Source: Larus michahellis (taxonomy: Eukaryota; Chordata; Aves; Charadriiformes; Laridae). Taken from it: 64,000 nucleotides of DNA. The position numbers and the translations under genes are program-made. The notes under the pieces were generated by a model. It was not told the origin of the DNA. It was given only the letters and a program-made list of their open reading frames with translations, and did not search any database. How positions within the stretch are numbered: position 1 is the stretch's first letter; the number at the start of each line of letters is the position of its first letter. This document shows positions 12,767 to 23,420 of this stretch, in pieces. The stretch spans positions 5,186,016 to 5,250,015 of the forward strand of contig NC_133901.1 in assembly GCF_964199755.1 (NCBI RefSeq), read 5' to 3'.

Positions 12767-12999
12767 TTACACGTGAGCGCTCTTTGCGTGGGTAGGGGAG
12801 CTGGATCCCGAGGCGTAGTAGAAACGGTTTTCACCGAACGTCTGGGCATCTCCCGAGCAGCAGACGATGACGCAGCCGCCGAAGAGGCAGAGGGCAGAGC
12901 CGATCCAGCCCGTGTACAGGGAGTAGCCGAAGCTCATAATGGTGGTCTCGCGGTGGGCGCACACGGGAAACCAGATGGTCGCAACGACGCCGCACATGG
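12767..12999 (-). CDS. CLDN11: CLDN11 coding exon 3
   Basis: After completing an Ala codon, it encodes [40 protein letters not shown] and the tail ending [11 protein letters not shown], with TAA at 12769-12767. The acceptor ccccag lies just above 12999 on the reverse strand. The exon carries the end of TM3, the second extracellular loop, TM4 and the PDZ-binding C-terminus. Confidence 0.97.
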
Positions 13000-15900
13000 C
13001 TGGGGAGAGATGGAAAGGAAAGGTAACTCCAGCACGTAACCCCACCGCGGGGACGCAGAGCTCACCAAAGGGGAGGGAAGGCTCTGCAGGACGGGGGACA
13101 GGGAGGAAACCCATCCCTCCTGCCTTGCAGTCCCACGGTGGGACCCAGGAGCATCAGCATCAGGGCTCGGTCCAGGAGATCTCTGAGCAGGAGGCAGCGT
13201 GGGAGCCTCGTGGGGAGAGAGATCACGAGAGAACAGCCATCTCTCTCAGGCACCAACAAACAAAAAAGGAAAAACAACTGCTGCTTGACACAATCTGATA
13301 TATTTATTACAAGGGAAACAGATTTGTTCCCTAGAAATAGCCTTAAGGGGGAAGAATGAAAGTCATTCCTGAAACTAATGCTCTGGAGAGCTGCAGAATT
13401 AGGAATACATTAGATACTAAGCAAGACCACAAAAGCCACATGCATCAGTCGCTAAAAGTATGCTAAAATCGGTGGCCCGAAGTCAACTGGTTTAAATCAC
13501 TATTTCTGCATGAACTCGTGTCAATCAGCATCACCGAATGGTCACGCAAACGTTAACAAAATATCCCAGCACTTAACGAGACAGAGCAGGGTTTACAAAA
13601 CACAAGCAGAAAAGGGGCAGGGACAAAACAAGCAGCAGTACAGCATGGCTGGGTTTTTTTTTTTTTATGGACAAGAACAGGTCTCACAACTCTGGAAAGC
13701 AGATTCTACTTCCCTGGGGAAAATATATCAAGTGATGGAGACAAACCCAGCAAGGCTCCCCAGAAACCTATCGAATTGAATAGAAGGGAAAGCGGTATTT
13801 TACCCAGAGTTTACAGGGATGTAAAATGTTATCGCTCTCTACAGCTCCCTGAAAGGAGGGTGTAGCGAGGTGGGGGTCGGTCTCTCCTCCCAAGTAATAA
13901 GTGGTAGGACAAGAGGAAACTGTCTCAGGTTGCGCCAGAGGAGCCTTAGGATGAATATTAGGACAAATTTCTTCACCGAAAGGGTTATCAAGCATTGGAA
14001 CAGGCTGCCCAGGGAAGTGGTGGAATCACCATCCCTGGGGGTATTTAAAAGCTGGGCAGACGTGGTGCTGAGGGACATGGGTTAGTGGTGGGTTTGACAG
14101 CGTTAGGTTGATGGTTGGACTTGATGATCTGAAAGGTCCCTTCCAACCTCAATGATTCTATGATCCTATGACTGAGGACTTCAAATTTTGCTTCAAATTC
14201 CATAGTTTTTTTCCACGAACAGCAGGAAGGCTGCCGCGGCGGTGCTGTGAGGACTGCTAGGCGGGTGCCATGGGAAGCAGATGCCCTCAGGACAATAAAG
14301 CGGGTTCAAATGCAGCACTTTTTGCAGGCAGCCAGGCTGGAAATCACAATGTTCTCCGTGTGCAGCACACAGGCATGGTTTGCTCCGAGCGGGAAGAAAA
14401 CGCGTGGCCCGCATTCTCCTTGTGCTGCACAAGGTCACACTCGCCACCTTCATGAAGGGTCCTACCTCCATCCTGCAAAGTCCACACATGCACCGAGGGC
14501 AACAGGAGTTGATGGCGTTAATCACCTCACAGGAGCCGGTCCTAAAACAACACTCCTTTATGGCCCATACATCTGAGAAGAATTAATCTGTCAATATTTA
14601 CTTGCCTCCGGGACAAGCTGTGCAGGAGTCCATCCTTGTGGCTATCAGAGAATCAGAGCAAAACAATAACAGGACCGTGGCAGCGTTACAGATTTCCACC
14701 GACTGCGTTAAAAGGTATCTGGAGGCAGTGTCAAAAAGTTAAGGTTGCAAGAGGGGAAAAAAAGGGGGTGAGATTAAAAATAAAATTGTTTGGTTAAAGA
14801 GGAGAACAAACCATAGCTCCTGGCCGGACAGCAGAAAACCCATCCCCAATATCTGCAGTTATTGTGAGAGAAAATATTTTCTTATGGAAAAGAGAAGAAC
14901 ATTTGAAGGATGCTAATAAAGCCAGTAATAATTTTGGGCCTCCTCAAAGCAAGGGCCCCGCGGCTTTGGAAGAAACCTTCGGAGAAGGCAGGGAGGGGAG
15001 AACAGCATTTCTCCTGCGGGTGCATCAGTCCCGCAAACAGCTCATGAGCTTTAAAACAAAAATGTATCAGTTGGGAATACGCAAAGCATTCTAATGGGCT
15101 CGGGGGGAAAAAAAAGCTTCTTTGTTGCCCGAAAAGACACAATCATCTTTTCTTTTTCTGTCAGCAGAAAAAATAGATATATATAAATTTATGTCCATAG
15201 ACTGTAAGAGCCTTATCTATCCAGACCCTCCCCCACCACACAGGACCGAAGAAAACACTCGCGCTGGGGTGAGAGGAGCTCTCAGGGCCACCAACACAAT
15301 AGCACCCCTTGTGCGTGTGGCTGAACGACATGTAGAACCACCTTATTTTAATGCTGACAATACTAGAAAGCTGTGAAACACAAGCCAAGGGCTTTGCACG
15401 GGTTAGTTTGACCTCTCTGTCTTCGGAGGCTACCAGCTGCCGTCAGTCACCAGTCACCCCCGCCGCTCAGCAAGAGGAACGCCCCGAAACAGGACTGGAT
15501 TTCATCGCCCTGCAGAGATTAGAGCGGGGCTGTAAATCCTCTGAGAAGATGCAAAAAGGGCGGTCTGCAACAGCAATATCTCTCGGCGAACTCAAATTTT
15601 GGTCCCGCTGTATCGCAGAGCAAGGCTGAAGAAAAGTGGATTTGCCAAGAAACCCAAAGGGATCGGAAAAGACATTTTAGGGCAAGTTTCACGCACTGAA
15701 ATAGCTGCCTACAAGGACGAACTCTTTGAATAGAAATTATTACCCCTTTTTTTTTTTTGTGCTGACCCTGAGAAATTCTTTGCCTCTCCCTGAATATGAA
15801 AGACTTCAGATAGAAGAGCTGCTGTAGTCAATATGGTCTGGCAGAAAAGTAAAAGAAAGCCTGCAAAGGGCATATTTTCTATTAGACCAACTATGCTGGC

Positions 15901-18900
15901 TGCAAAAACAGGCGTGTTTTGGAGCACACAGATACCGGAAAGCTTGCCTGCGTTTTGCAGCTAGAGTAGGCGGTCCTGTAAAAGCCTCTAACCTGCAAAA
16001 TTCACCTCAGTAATAGATGGCGAGGTCGTCCTTGCTCCGTCAGACCGCTGTGAATCCACAGGGACGCATCCCAGGCTCCCAGCATTTCTAAGTCCTTTTT
16101 GACTAAGGACTTGCAGCGGCCCAATCCGTTTAGCTGAAACTCTTAATATTCCACATTACGGGCATATTTTAATCAGATGGAAGCACACGTAGACAAGAAG
16201 CACAGAAGGTGCTCGGGGAGGTGGGGGGATAGAGCAGGATTACACTAACTCCAGGGACAGTGAGTCCCTGCCAAATTCCTTAACAGTAACTTAAAGGCTT
16301 TCTGCAGAAGAAAGACTACTTCTCTTTCACGGCTGAATTTAATCATTCTGAGTTGCTGAGTCAAAGTCACACAGATTTCCCTTTCAAAGCATTTGGTTGA
16401 AATAATAGATACGCATGATTCTTTTTTTTCTGTGTTCAAGGCAATCTTTTTATCTTGATATCGGTGGTCTTCCAAGTAAGTCTCATGCGGTGTCCAGAAA
16501 AAAAAATATTTAATATCCTTTATTTAGTATACAATAGCTAATACGCTCATTTTGCAGCAGTAACTGCTAATAACTAATGTATTTTTCATCTGTGTTTTCC
16601 AGTATCTCGAGTCCCTCACCTCCGTTAGGAAAATGCCCACTCGGTTACCAGCACGGGGTCCCCCGAATTAGTATCAACAACACAGGATGGGTCAGGGTTT
16701 TTCCATCCACGCTGGCGTACGCAATGTTTTCCTACTGGCTCGGAGCAAACCTCTGCTGACGGTTGTTTTCAGCAATAAATCAATCCTCTCGGACAGATAG
16801 GATCAAGCAAAGACATAAATACATCAGCGGGCGGGATAGGAGGGTGCGCACACAGGTTGCACGCTCTGCAGCCTGCTATTATCAGCGGACAGAGAAATCA
16901 ATGGAATATCTGAGCCCGTTGTTTTCCTGGCAAATTTTCAACTTCTATTCTTTTTTTTTTTTTCCTGTTTGGGTTTTTTTTCCGCACCGTTTCAAGCCCT
17001 GTTTTCCTTTTTAATAAATCTCAGTGACAAACTGCCGTCCCTTCCCCGAGCAACAAGCGAAGTTTGCCATGGGGCCAGCTCCCCTGATCGCATCTCAAAT
17101 ATCTATTTCTGCTACATTAGTGAGCGTTTGGGGGTTTGTTTTCTTTTATCCCAGAGCTCTGGGAGCTGGTCTCCACTTGGAGGAAAAGGCTGGAACCCGT
17201 GCGGTCGGGGAAAACCACGAACACTGGTTCAGTGGCCAGAAGGTAAATAAGACCAGTCCAAGGCATATTACATCTAGAATATAATTAATTTTACATCAGT
17301 ATTATGATTCTTGAGGCCTGATTCATGCTTATTAAATGCCCTGAAATGGTAACACCTCATTTTGCAAATAACGGATCATTAATCAGCTTAAATAATGACA
17401 AAGTCCCAAGCTCTGTACATTATTCTTCTTCCAAAGGGACTGCCTTGCTAAGCAGCCCAGAAAAATTTGGGGTTTATAAAAATAAACGTGGCTTGGTTGT
17501 TTTTTCTTTTTAAAAAAAAAAAAAAAACTAACTTAAGAGCAAACTTATTTATTCTTTATTTGTGATCTGACAAAAAGATTATTATTGTAATTGTGACTAA
17601 AACATTGTGACCGGGCCGCTGTTTCCAGCCCAGATCGTTCAGGACATCGGCGACGTGAGCAAACCGCTTCACCTGCCCGTGCTTCGGAACTCACAGGGGT
17701 AAAAATCAGTAAGAAGTCCAAATCCGACCCAAAGAGCACTCGCCGGCCAATGCCTGTGCAAATACACATTTTCTTTCCTCACAGGAACTACTTAGTGGGA
17801 AAACCGTGTTCTGAGGCAGAGAGGGGCCTGACTTAGGGAGCACCGCAACCCGCCTCCTCCGCCCTCTTACATCTCGTCTCCTCCCTGGTGTCACACCGCA
17901 GCAAGACCTGGATGGGACAGTGGCACGCTAGACCCCAAACCCCTGGTGCGACACTGCAATGTACGGGATTTCACTTATTTTAATGCAGCGTCACCCAATA
18001 CTGCCACTGCAACGCGTTTTCGGCGCGTGCCGGTCCTGTAATCCTGTCGCCCTTCAGCAAAGCAGATTTAAGGACAATATTCTCGCCTCCGGGTCTGCAG
18101 CCACGCAAAGGGGGCTGATCTACAGCACGGTTCTCCTTGACTGGGACCGAAAACTCGTGTTTGTTTGTGAGGAAGTGCAGCTCTGCTGGGCCTCCCCCAT
18201 GCCGGGCAGGGGAAATCCGGCAGAGCAGACTCCTCCGGCACTAAAATGTCATTCACAGGCAGAAAAAAAACACCTCCACTTTTTCTTTCACTTTGCCAAG
18301 CCCAAATACATGACTTACGGTTTTGGGATAGGGATGAAGGCCACATTCCAACAGCTCTCTAACATGTCTGTTCATGATCGGGATGTCCTAAACAGGCCCT
18401 GTAAAGCTTATTTTAGGATTTCCAGCTGTGGCAACATGGCCTTAAACCCCACAGACGTTGAAAGGGCTCCTTGGTCTCAGTCCCTTAGATTTGGGATGTA
18501 CTGACTCATATTATCTGCTTCTCACCAACGCACTGGAGGAGGGACCGCTTGCAAGGAAGGAGCGTCCAGAGGACAGCCCCTCGGAGCGTGCAGCTTTATC
18601 CAGTGCCCACTTGAAAAAAATAAGGAGAAGAAGAAGAAAGAAGATGGGCATGATGTCAGCGCAGGCTGCCAGCGACCAGCAGAGCCACACAAAGAGGCCA
18701 CTTTCCCTCACCCCTCCTCCTCTGCCACACAGACGGGTAAAAACAAGGCACCGCAGCCTGTTGTTGAGATGACGAGGCTTCAAGAACATGCAGGTGTTGC
18801 ATTGGGGACAATGAGCTCCACAGTCTGCGCTGCTCAAAACAATCTATTCCACAGGCACGGAGGACGGGAAGAAATTCCCAAGGGAACTTGGAGGTCAAGG

Positions 18901-21900
18901 GCAAGGCTGGGCAGAGGGGGCTGGGAGGCACAGGGGACATGTCACCCCTCTTCCCAGGTCCATGCTACCTCCTTGCTCGCTCCCCTGCTGTCCCCGCAGC
19001 ACCAGCGCCCCCTCAGCCGCAGGATTCCCCTCTCACACACCTCAGCTTACTTTGACCTGAGTGCATCTGGGATGCCCAGGGAAATTTGGAGGCTATCCAT
19101 TCCCTGTAAGCAGCTCGGGAGTTTAGACACTTTTCCAAAAATAGCATCACTTCCACAGCGAACCAGCAAAACCAGCTGCCTGTGTGCAACTGCTATTGCC
19201 TTCCTGCAGACACAGGTGGGGGTCGTGCCCGAGGACTCCACAAGAGCTCCCCTCTTCACCCTGCTTCACTCCCTGCCTCCTGTCTTTGTCCGCGCACTCC
19301 TGTACATGCCTTTTATTCACCCCACAGACTGTGGTGATGCTGGAGAGCTTCAGGGTCAGCCCAGCCCGGACAACCACCCGTTCAGGTGAACACTCTCAAC
19401 CAACTTGCACCGCAAGATCCTGGAGCAGAGGAAGACCTCCGGCTCTCCACACGCAGCGGGCGCCTTACCCAGGAGGATGATGAGGATCCCTCCCAGCTGG
19501 GACCGCCGGTACTTGGCAGCTCCAGGTTCATGGCCCATCCGGATGCAGGGCAAGACCGTTATCAGCAAGAAGATAGCGGGAAGACCCAGGACAGAAGCGG
19601 CAATCATCAGTGCTCGACATGCTTGGACATACCCTGTTGGCAAGGCAAGGAAAGAGGATTTTGATTATTTGGCACAAGAGAATCATAGAATGGTTTGGGT
19701 TGGAACGGACCTTAAAGATCATCTAGTTCCAGCCCCCTGCCATTGGAAGGGACACCTCCCACTAAACCAGGTTGCTCAGGGATGAGGCATCCACAACTTC
19801 TTTGGAAAACCTGTTCCAGTGCCTCACCACCCTCACAGCGAAAAATTTCTTCCTCGTATCTAATCTAAATTTACCCTCTTCCAGTTTGAAGCCATCAACC
19901 CTCGTCTGATCTCTACACTCCCTGATAAAAAGTCGCTCTCCAGATTTCTTCCAGGCCCCCTTTAGATACCGGAAGGCTCAGCCTTCTCTTCTCCAGGCTG
20001 AACACCCCCAACTCTCCCAGCCTGTCCTCACAGCAGAGGGGCTCCAGCCCTCCCAGCATCTTTGTGGCCTCCTCTGGACCCTCTCCAACAGGTCCACGTC
20101 CTTCTTGTGTTGAGGACACTTTTTTGAGAACCTTTGGACAAAGGGTCCTTTTGATTAGCTCCCAACACTTGCATGGAGTACAGGAGAGAGGTTCAATCCT
20201 TTGTGTAAACAATTAAGATGGGGAGACTGCAGTACCACGGTTAGTGCATGAACATGGGATATGCACACTCAAAATTTTCCAACAATCAAGCAGCACTGCC
20301 TGGAAAACACAAGCTCTTCCTAGGAAAACACTGAAAAACCATGGGGCTGGGAAATATGGGAAGAGAAAGTAGGAGAAACAGCTAGGAAGGAGTTTTCCTA
20401 TAACTTTTCATAGAGAGAGCTTTGATTAAATAACAAGAATTTCAAGTCTTGAAGAGCAGCTTGCTGTGAGCAGAGGAAGTCCGCAGTCATCCAGAGGAGG
20501 GCTGAATAGTTGAAGACCCATTACTGAAACATGCAGGTCCATCAGATACGACCACCATCTGCCCTGAGGAGCTGAGCACTGTTGACCTGGGAGGAGGAGG
20601 AGACGGCTCAGCAATTCCAGCCCCATCCTGATGCTGCACCTCCGGAGTCCAGGCTGGTAGTGGGGTTTCAGAGGAGACCTGTGGCTTAAGGTGACCACTG
20701 GCACAGCTCTTCCTTAAGGAGAAGAAATGACTGCACCTTGCAGAGCTGCTTGAGTTGCCATAACCAAGGGCCGCGTTATTCCTCTGGGTCCCTACGGACA
20801 TCATGGGATTCCCTGGCATTTCACCAGTTGCCATCTCTCTCCTGCCTGCCCCTGTGCAGCACCAGCAGCTCAACACAAGGCAGCGAGGAATGAGAGGGGA
20901 TGGGGACTGCGGGTCTGCTGGGCAGGGATGTGACATTTCTACCACTCTGTGAGGGTCTATGTACAATAATATCTCAAAAATTACATTTTTTTAATATATT
21001 ATGTATATATAATTTTCCTATGTATATTTTATATAAAAATTATGTATAATATATAGAATTTATACATTAAAAAAACCACGCCCAGGTCATTACTGGCACG
21101 CCAAAGAAAAAGAACAAGTGTCAGATTTGCTCCAGTGCCTGGTGAGCCTCCACCAGCTCTTGGGACAGTCCTAGCAGAGTGAATACACTGCCTCTCTTCC
21201 CCCTCCTATTAACAAAATGAAGCTACCTCGCGCAGGTTTGGAGTTCCGTGATGTCTCAAACAATATCAGCAAAAAGGGTCTCAAGCAAGTCCCACTGACA
21301 TACAGATGAGACACCAGGAATGAGGATTTTACTGTTTCTGGAAATGCGGACTCTGTGCATATCGAACATCTGCTTGATTTTTCAAGAGGAAACTTAACAA
21401 AAAAGTTACCTGGGGAGTTCAGGGCGAAAAAATGAGACCTTAAACAAAGGAGATGGCAGTGCCCAGTGTGGTGTCTGTGGAATCAGTCCCAATGAAATGA
21501 GAATACAAACACTTTTCTTTTAAAGACGTGACTCAGGCAATGAAAGACTCTGAACATATTTCAGCTATCGGGAACACCAGGATAAATTTTCCTCTCATGG
21601 AAAGCTGTGGGTATCAAAAAGGTTACAAGCAGAAGCATCGTGTTTTGTGATTTGTTTCTGCTGGCGAGAAGCGTTGCTTTCTGCTGCTGAAAGACCTATT
21701 TACCTATTTATTAAACTTCATTCAATAATGTTTCTTCGGGGCAAGTCTTTTCCCCTTCTTCTGTGCTGGATCATATTGAACAATAGCAGCAATAAGGAAG
21801 GTAAACCCACTAAAATAAAAGTATACACACACAGAAAGGGAGAATAGGAGCTAGTCTGAGAGATTCAGTACTGCTAAGCACTACGTGACACAGACTAGGC

Positions 21901-23070
21901 TCTGTAACAGAGAGAAATTCGGGAATAATCTTTCTTCGTGAAATTATTTTCACCACAGTTTTTAAATAAATAAATAAGGACACACGAAAGAAAACTACAA
22001 GGAACGGTTATTTCTACCCTGTCAGCTTTGGAAGAGGCACCTCCGACATGCTAGAGGAGGTGCAATCTAAAACACGGCAGAACAGAGAAGCGCTACAGAG
22101 TTAACAGGGATTGAAACAGGTAAGATCATTAACTAAACTTACAGGGGCAAGACCACACAAGACTTTGGTAGGCTTAATTAGCTCAAAAGATGTATTAATA
22201 CTGATGAAACACCTTGCTTAATTTTTGCTTTGCAGTAAACTAGATGAAAATTACTAAATCATCAGAAAATATCAGCCAAGTTAAACGTCATTACATCTGT
22301 TTGCCATGTAAAAGTTCCGTCTTGCCTTAGAACATGTGGGAAGCACAAGACCATCGAGACTAATGATGATCTTCCCAAAGATTAAAAGCCATAGCAGCAT
22401 TAATAATAGATGCTGAAAGATTCATTATACTCCAAATCATTTTAAGGAACAGAACCTTAACATTTGTAATAGATCATCATTATCTCAAAGCAAACCTCGA
22501 AAAACTCTATTATCCCTCAATATACTACGTGTGTTTTGCAACGCAACCTAGAGACAAGATGTGAAAGGAACAGCGAGCATTTACTAAGAGCAATGATTAA
22601 ACATTAACCAGACTTTAACAGCCACAGATAACACATGATACCTGGGTACGATTCAAACCAGGTATAATTTAATGAGAAGCACGTCAAGAGCTATCATGCA
22701 CATTCTTTAGCGTATTTCATGGACCATCTCCTGCCCTGAGGAAGTTGAAGGAGCTTCGCCATCAATTCAGCCCGCAGCAGGACCTGCCCCGCTCGGAGCA
22801 CGGCTTGGCTCCTCACCTTCAGGTGGGAAGGGGAGGACACATACCTGGCAGTATGAGGATGTCCACGAGGGGCTTGCAATGATAGAGACCTGTGGCCATC
22901 ACGCAGTCTGCCCACAGCCCCTTGGATCCCAGCTCATCCATTTTCCTGCAGGTGGTAATGGTGTAGCCACAAGTCACCACCCAGTCGTTGGTGGCCGTTG
23001 CCACAACCACCCCGATCCACCCTATAAAACTGCAGACAAATCCGGCCAGGTGCAGGCAGGTGGCCACCAT
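12767..23070 (-). CDS. CLDN11: CLDN11, claudin-11 (complete; exons 23070-22845, 19633-19469, 12999-12767)
   Basis: Claudin-11 (oligodendrocyte-specific protein) is a four-pass tight-junction protein of CNS myelin, Sertoli cells and the stria vascularis. The three exons (226+165+233 nt) join in phase to give 207 residues, exactly the human length. The start is ATG at 23070-23068 in the strong context GCCATGG. Visible features are TM1 (about residues 6-26), the claudin signature W30 ... G51-L52-W53 ... C56 ... C65 in the first extracellular loop, and TM2-TM4 in exons 2 and 3. The cytoplasmic tail ends THAKSAHV, whose AHV end is a PDZ ligand. The segments [10 protein letters not shown] and GENRFYY are nearly invariant in this claudin. 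The gene is convergent with SLC7A14 and head-to-tail behind SKIL. The frame is intact. Confidence 0.97.
13000..19468 (-). other. CLDN11: CLDN11 intron 2
   Basis: A 6.5-kb intron with reverse-strand donor GT at 19468-19467 and acceptor AG at 13001-13000. It holds a CR1 (13837-14172), short A or T runs near 13650 and 17510, and possibly a small relic of an old repeat near 15870. The rest is unique-looking noncoding sequence. The longest open frames here (17959-18504 and 18769-19389 on +) show no family features. Confidence 0.9.
13837..14172 (+). mobile_element. CR1 LINE, 3' end fragment
   Basis: A CR1 in + orientation, antisense to CLDN11, inside intron 2. It has the CR1 3' block (AAAGGAGGGTGTAGCGAGGT, GAATATTAGGACAAATTTCT, GAACAGGCTGCCCAGGGAAG, CCCTTCCAACC) and ends ATGATTCTATGATCCTATGA. 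It belongs to a different CR1 subfamily from the copy at 10113, because the central sequence differs. Confidence 0.94.
19469..19633 (-). CDS. CLDN11: CLDN11 coding exon 2
   Basis: It completes Gly and then encodes [40 protein letters not shown] and [14 protein letters not shown], ending with one base of an Ala codon. This is TM2, the short intracellular loop with its RMG and KYRR basic residues, and the start of TM3. The acceptor is caacag above 19633 and the donor GTAAGG starts at 19468. Confidence 0.96.
19678..20117 (-). mobile_element. CR1 LINE, 3' end fragment
   Basis: A CR1 in - orientation, the same as CLDN11. On the + strand it opens with the reversed tail AATCATAGAATGGTTTGGGT, then GGTTGGAACGGACCTTAAAG, and continues through ACCTCCCACTAAACCAGGTT and GAAAAATTTCTTCCTCGTAT to GGCCTCCTCTGGACCCTCTC. 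At about 440 bp it is the longest CR1 remnant in the window. Its tail lies only 45 bp upstream of CLDN11 exon 2, close to where branch point and polypyrimidine tract are expected. Confidence 0.94.
20980..21075. repeat. AT-rich low-complexity block
   Basis: This is almost pure A/T with many short TATATA and ATATAT palindromes, inside CLDN11 intron 1. There is no regular repeat unit. Confidence 0.75.
22845..23070 (-). CDS. CLDN11: CLDN11 coding exon 1
   Basis: It encodes [20 protein letters not shown] to PLVDILILP plus one base of Gly. It contains TM1 and the whole first extracellular loop with the claudin W-GLW-C-C signature. The start context GCCATGG is near-optimal. The frame stays open upstream for a few codons, but they contain no ATG. 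The donor is CCAG|GTATGT at 22844. Confidence 0.97.
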
Positions 23071-23420
23071 GGCGATCCCTTGGTGGGGCAAGCTGGACAG
23101 GAGAGCGGCCGCAGGGGTTCAGCAACGCTGGCCGGCGAGCTCCCTGCTGCGGATCCCAGCTGCTGGGACCTTCTGCGAGCAGGAGGGACGAGGGTTTGGT
23201 AGGACGAGGTCCCTGGGCAGGCACTGCTGCAGGCACTCGGCTGCCGCTGCCCAGCTCCCTCCCTGGGAGGGGTTAGAGCTGCCTCCAGCCCCACAGCTCA
23301 TGGGAGGAGCGAGCCGGGAGCCCCAACTTCGGCCAGTTCATCAAGAGTCGGAGGGGATGGACGGTGTGGAGAGGAGGAGACGCAGAATTACACCCACCCG
23401 TGCCTGAAAAACAAACCAGA
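23071..23420 (-). promoter_or_regulatory. CLDN11: CLDN11 5'UTR and proximal promoter (GC-rich)
   Basis: This GC-rich block with a NotI-like GCGGCCGC at 23106-23113 sits directly upstream of the CLDN11 start, between AT-richer flanks. I saw no TATA box, and the transcription start cannot be placed from sequence. It contains a possible 60-codon upstream ORF (23301-23119). Confidence 0.5.

Larger units (their letters stand above)
19634..22844 (-). other. CLDN11: CLDN11 intron 1
   Basis: A 3.2-kb intron with donor GTATGT from 22844 and acceptor CAG at 19636-19634. It contains a reverse-oriented CR1 (19678-20117) and an AT-rich block (20980-21075). The rest is noncoding and shows no other feature. 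Confidence 0.9.

Noticed and set aside
17959-18504. A 181-codon open frame on + in CLDN11 intron 2
   Set aside because: Low-complexity residue use, no family match and no splice or promoter context.
18769-19389. A 206-codon open frame on + in CLDN11 intron 2
   Set aside because: It has no recognisable domain and is antisense to a known gene in moderately GC-rich sequence. I treat it as chance.
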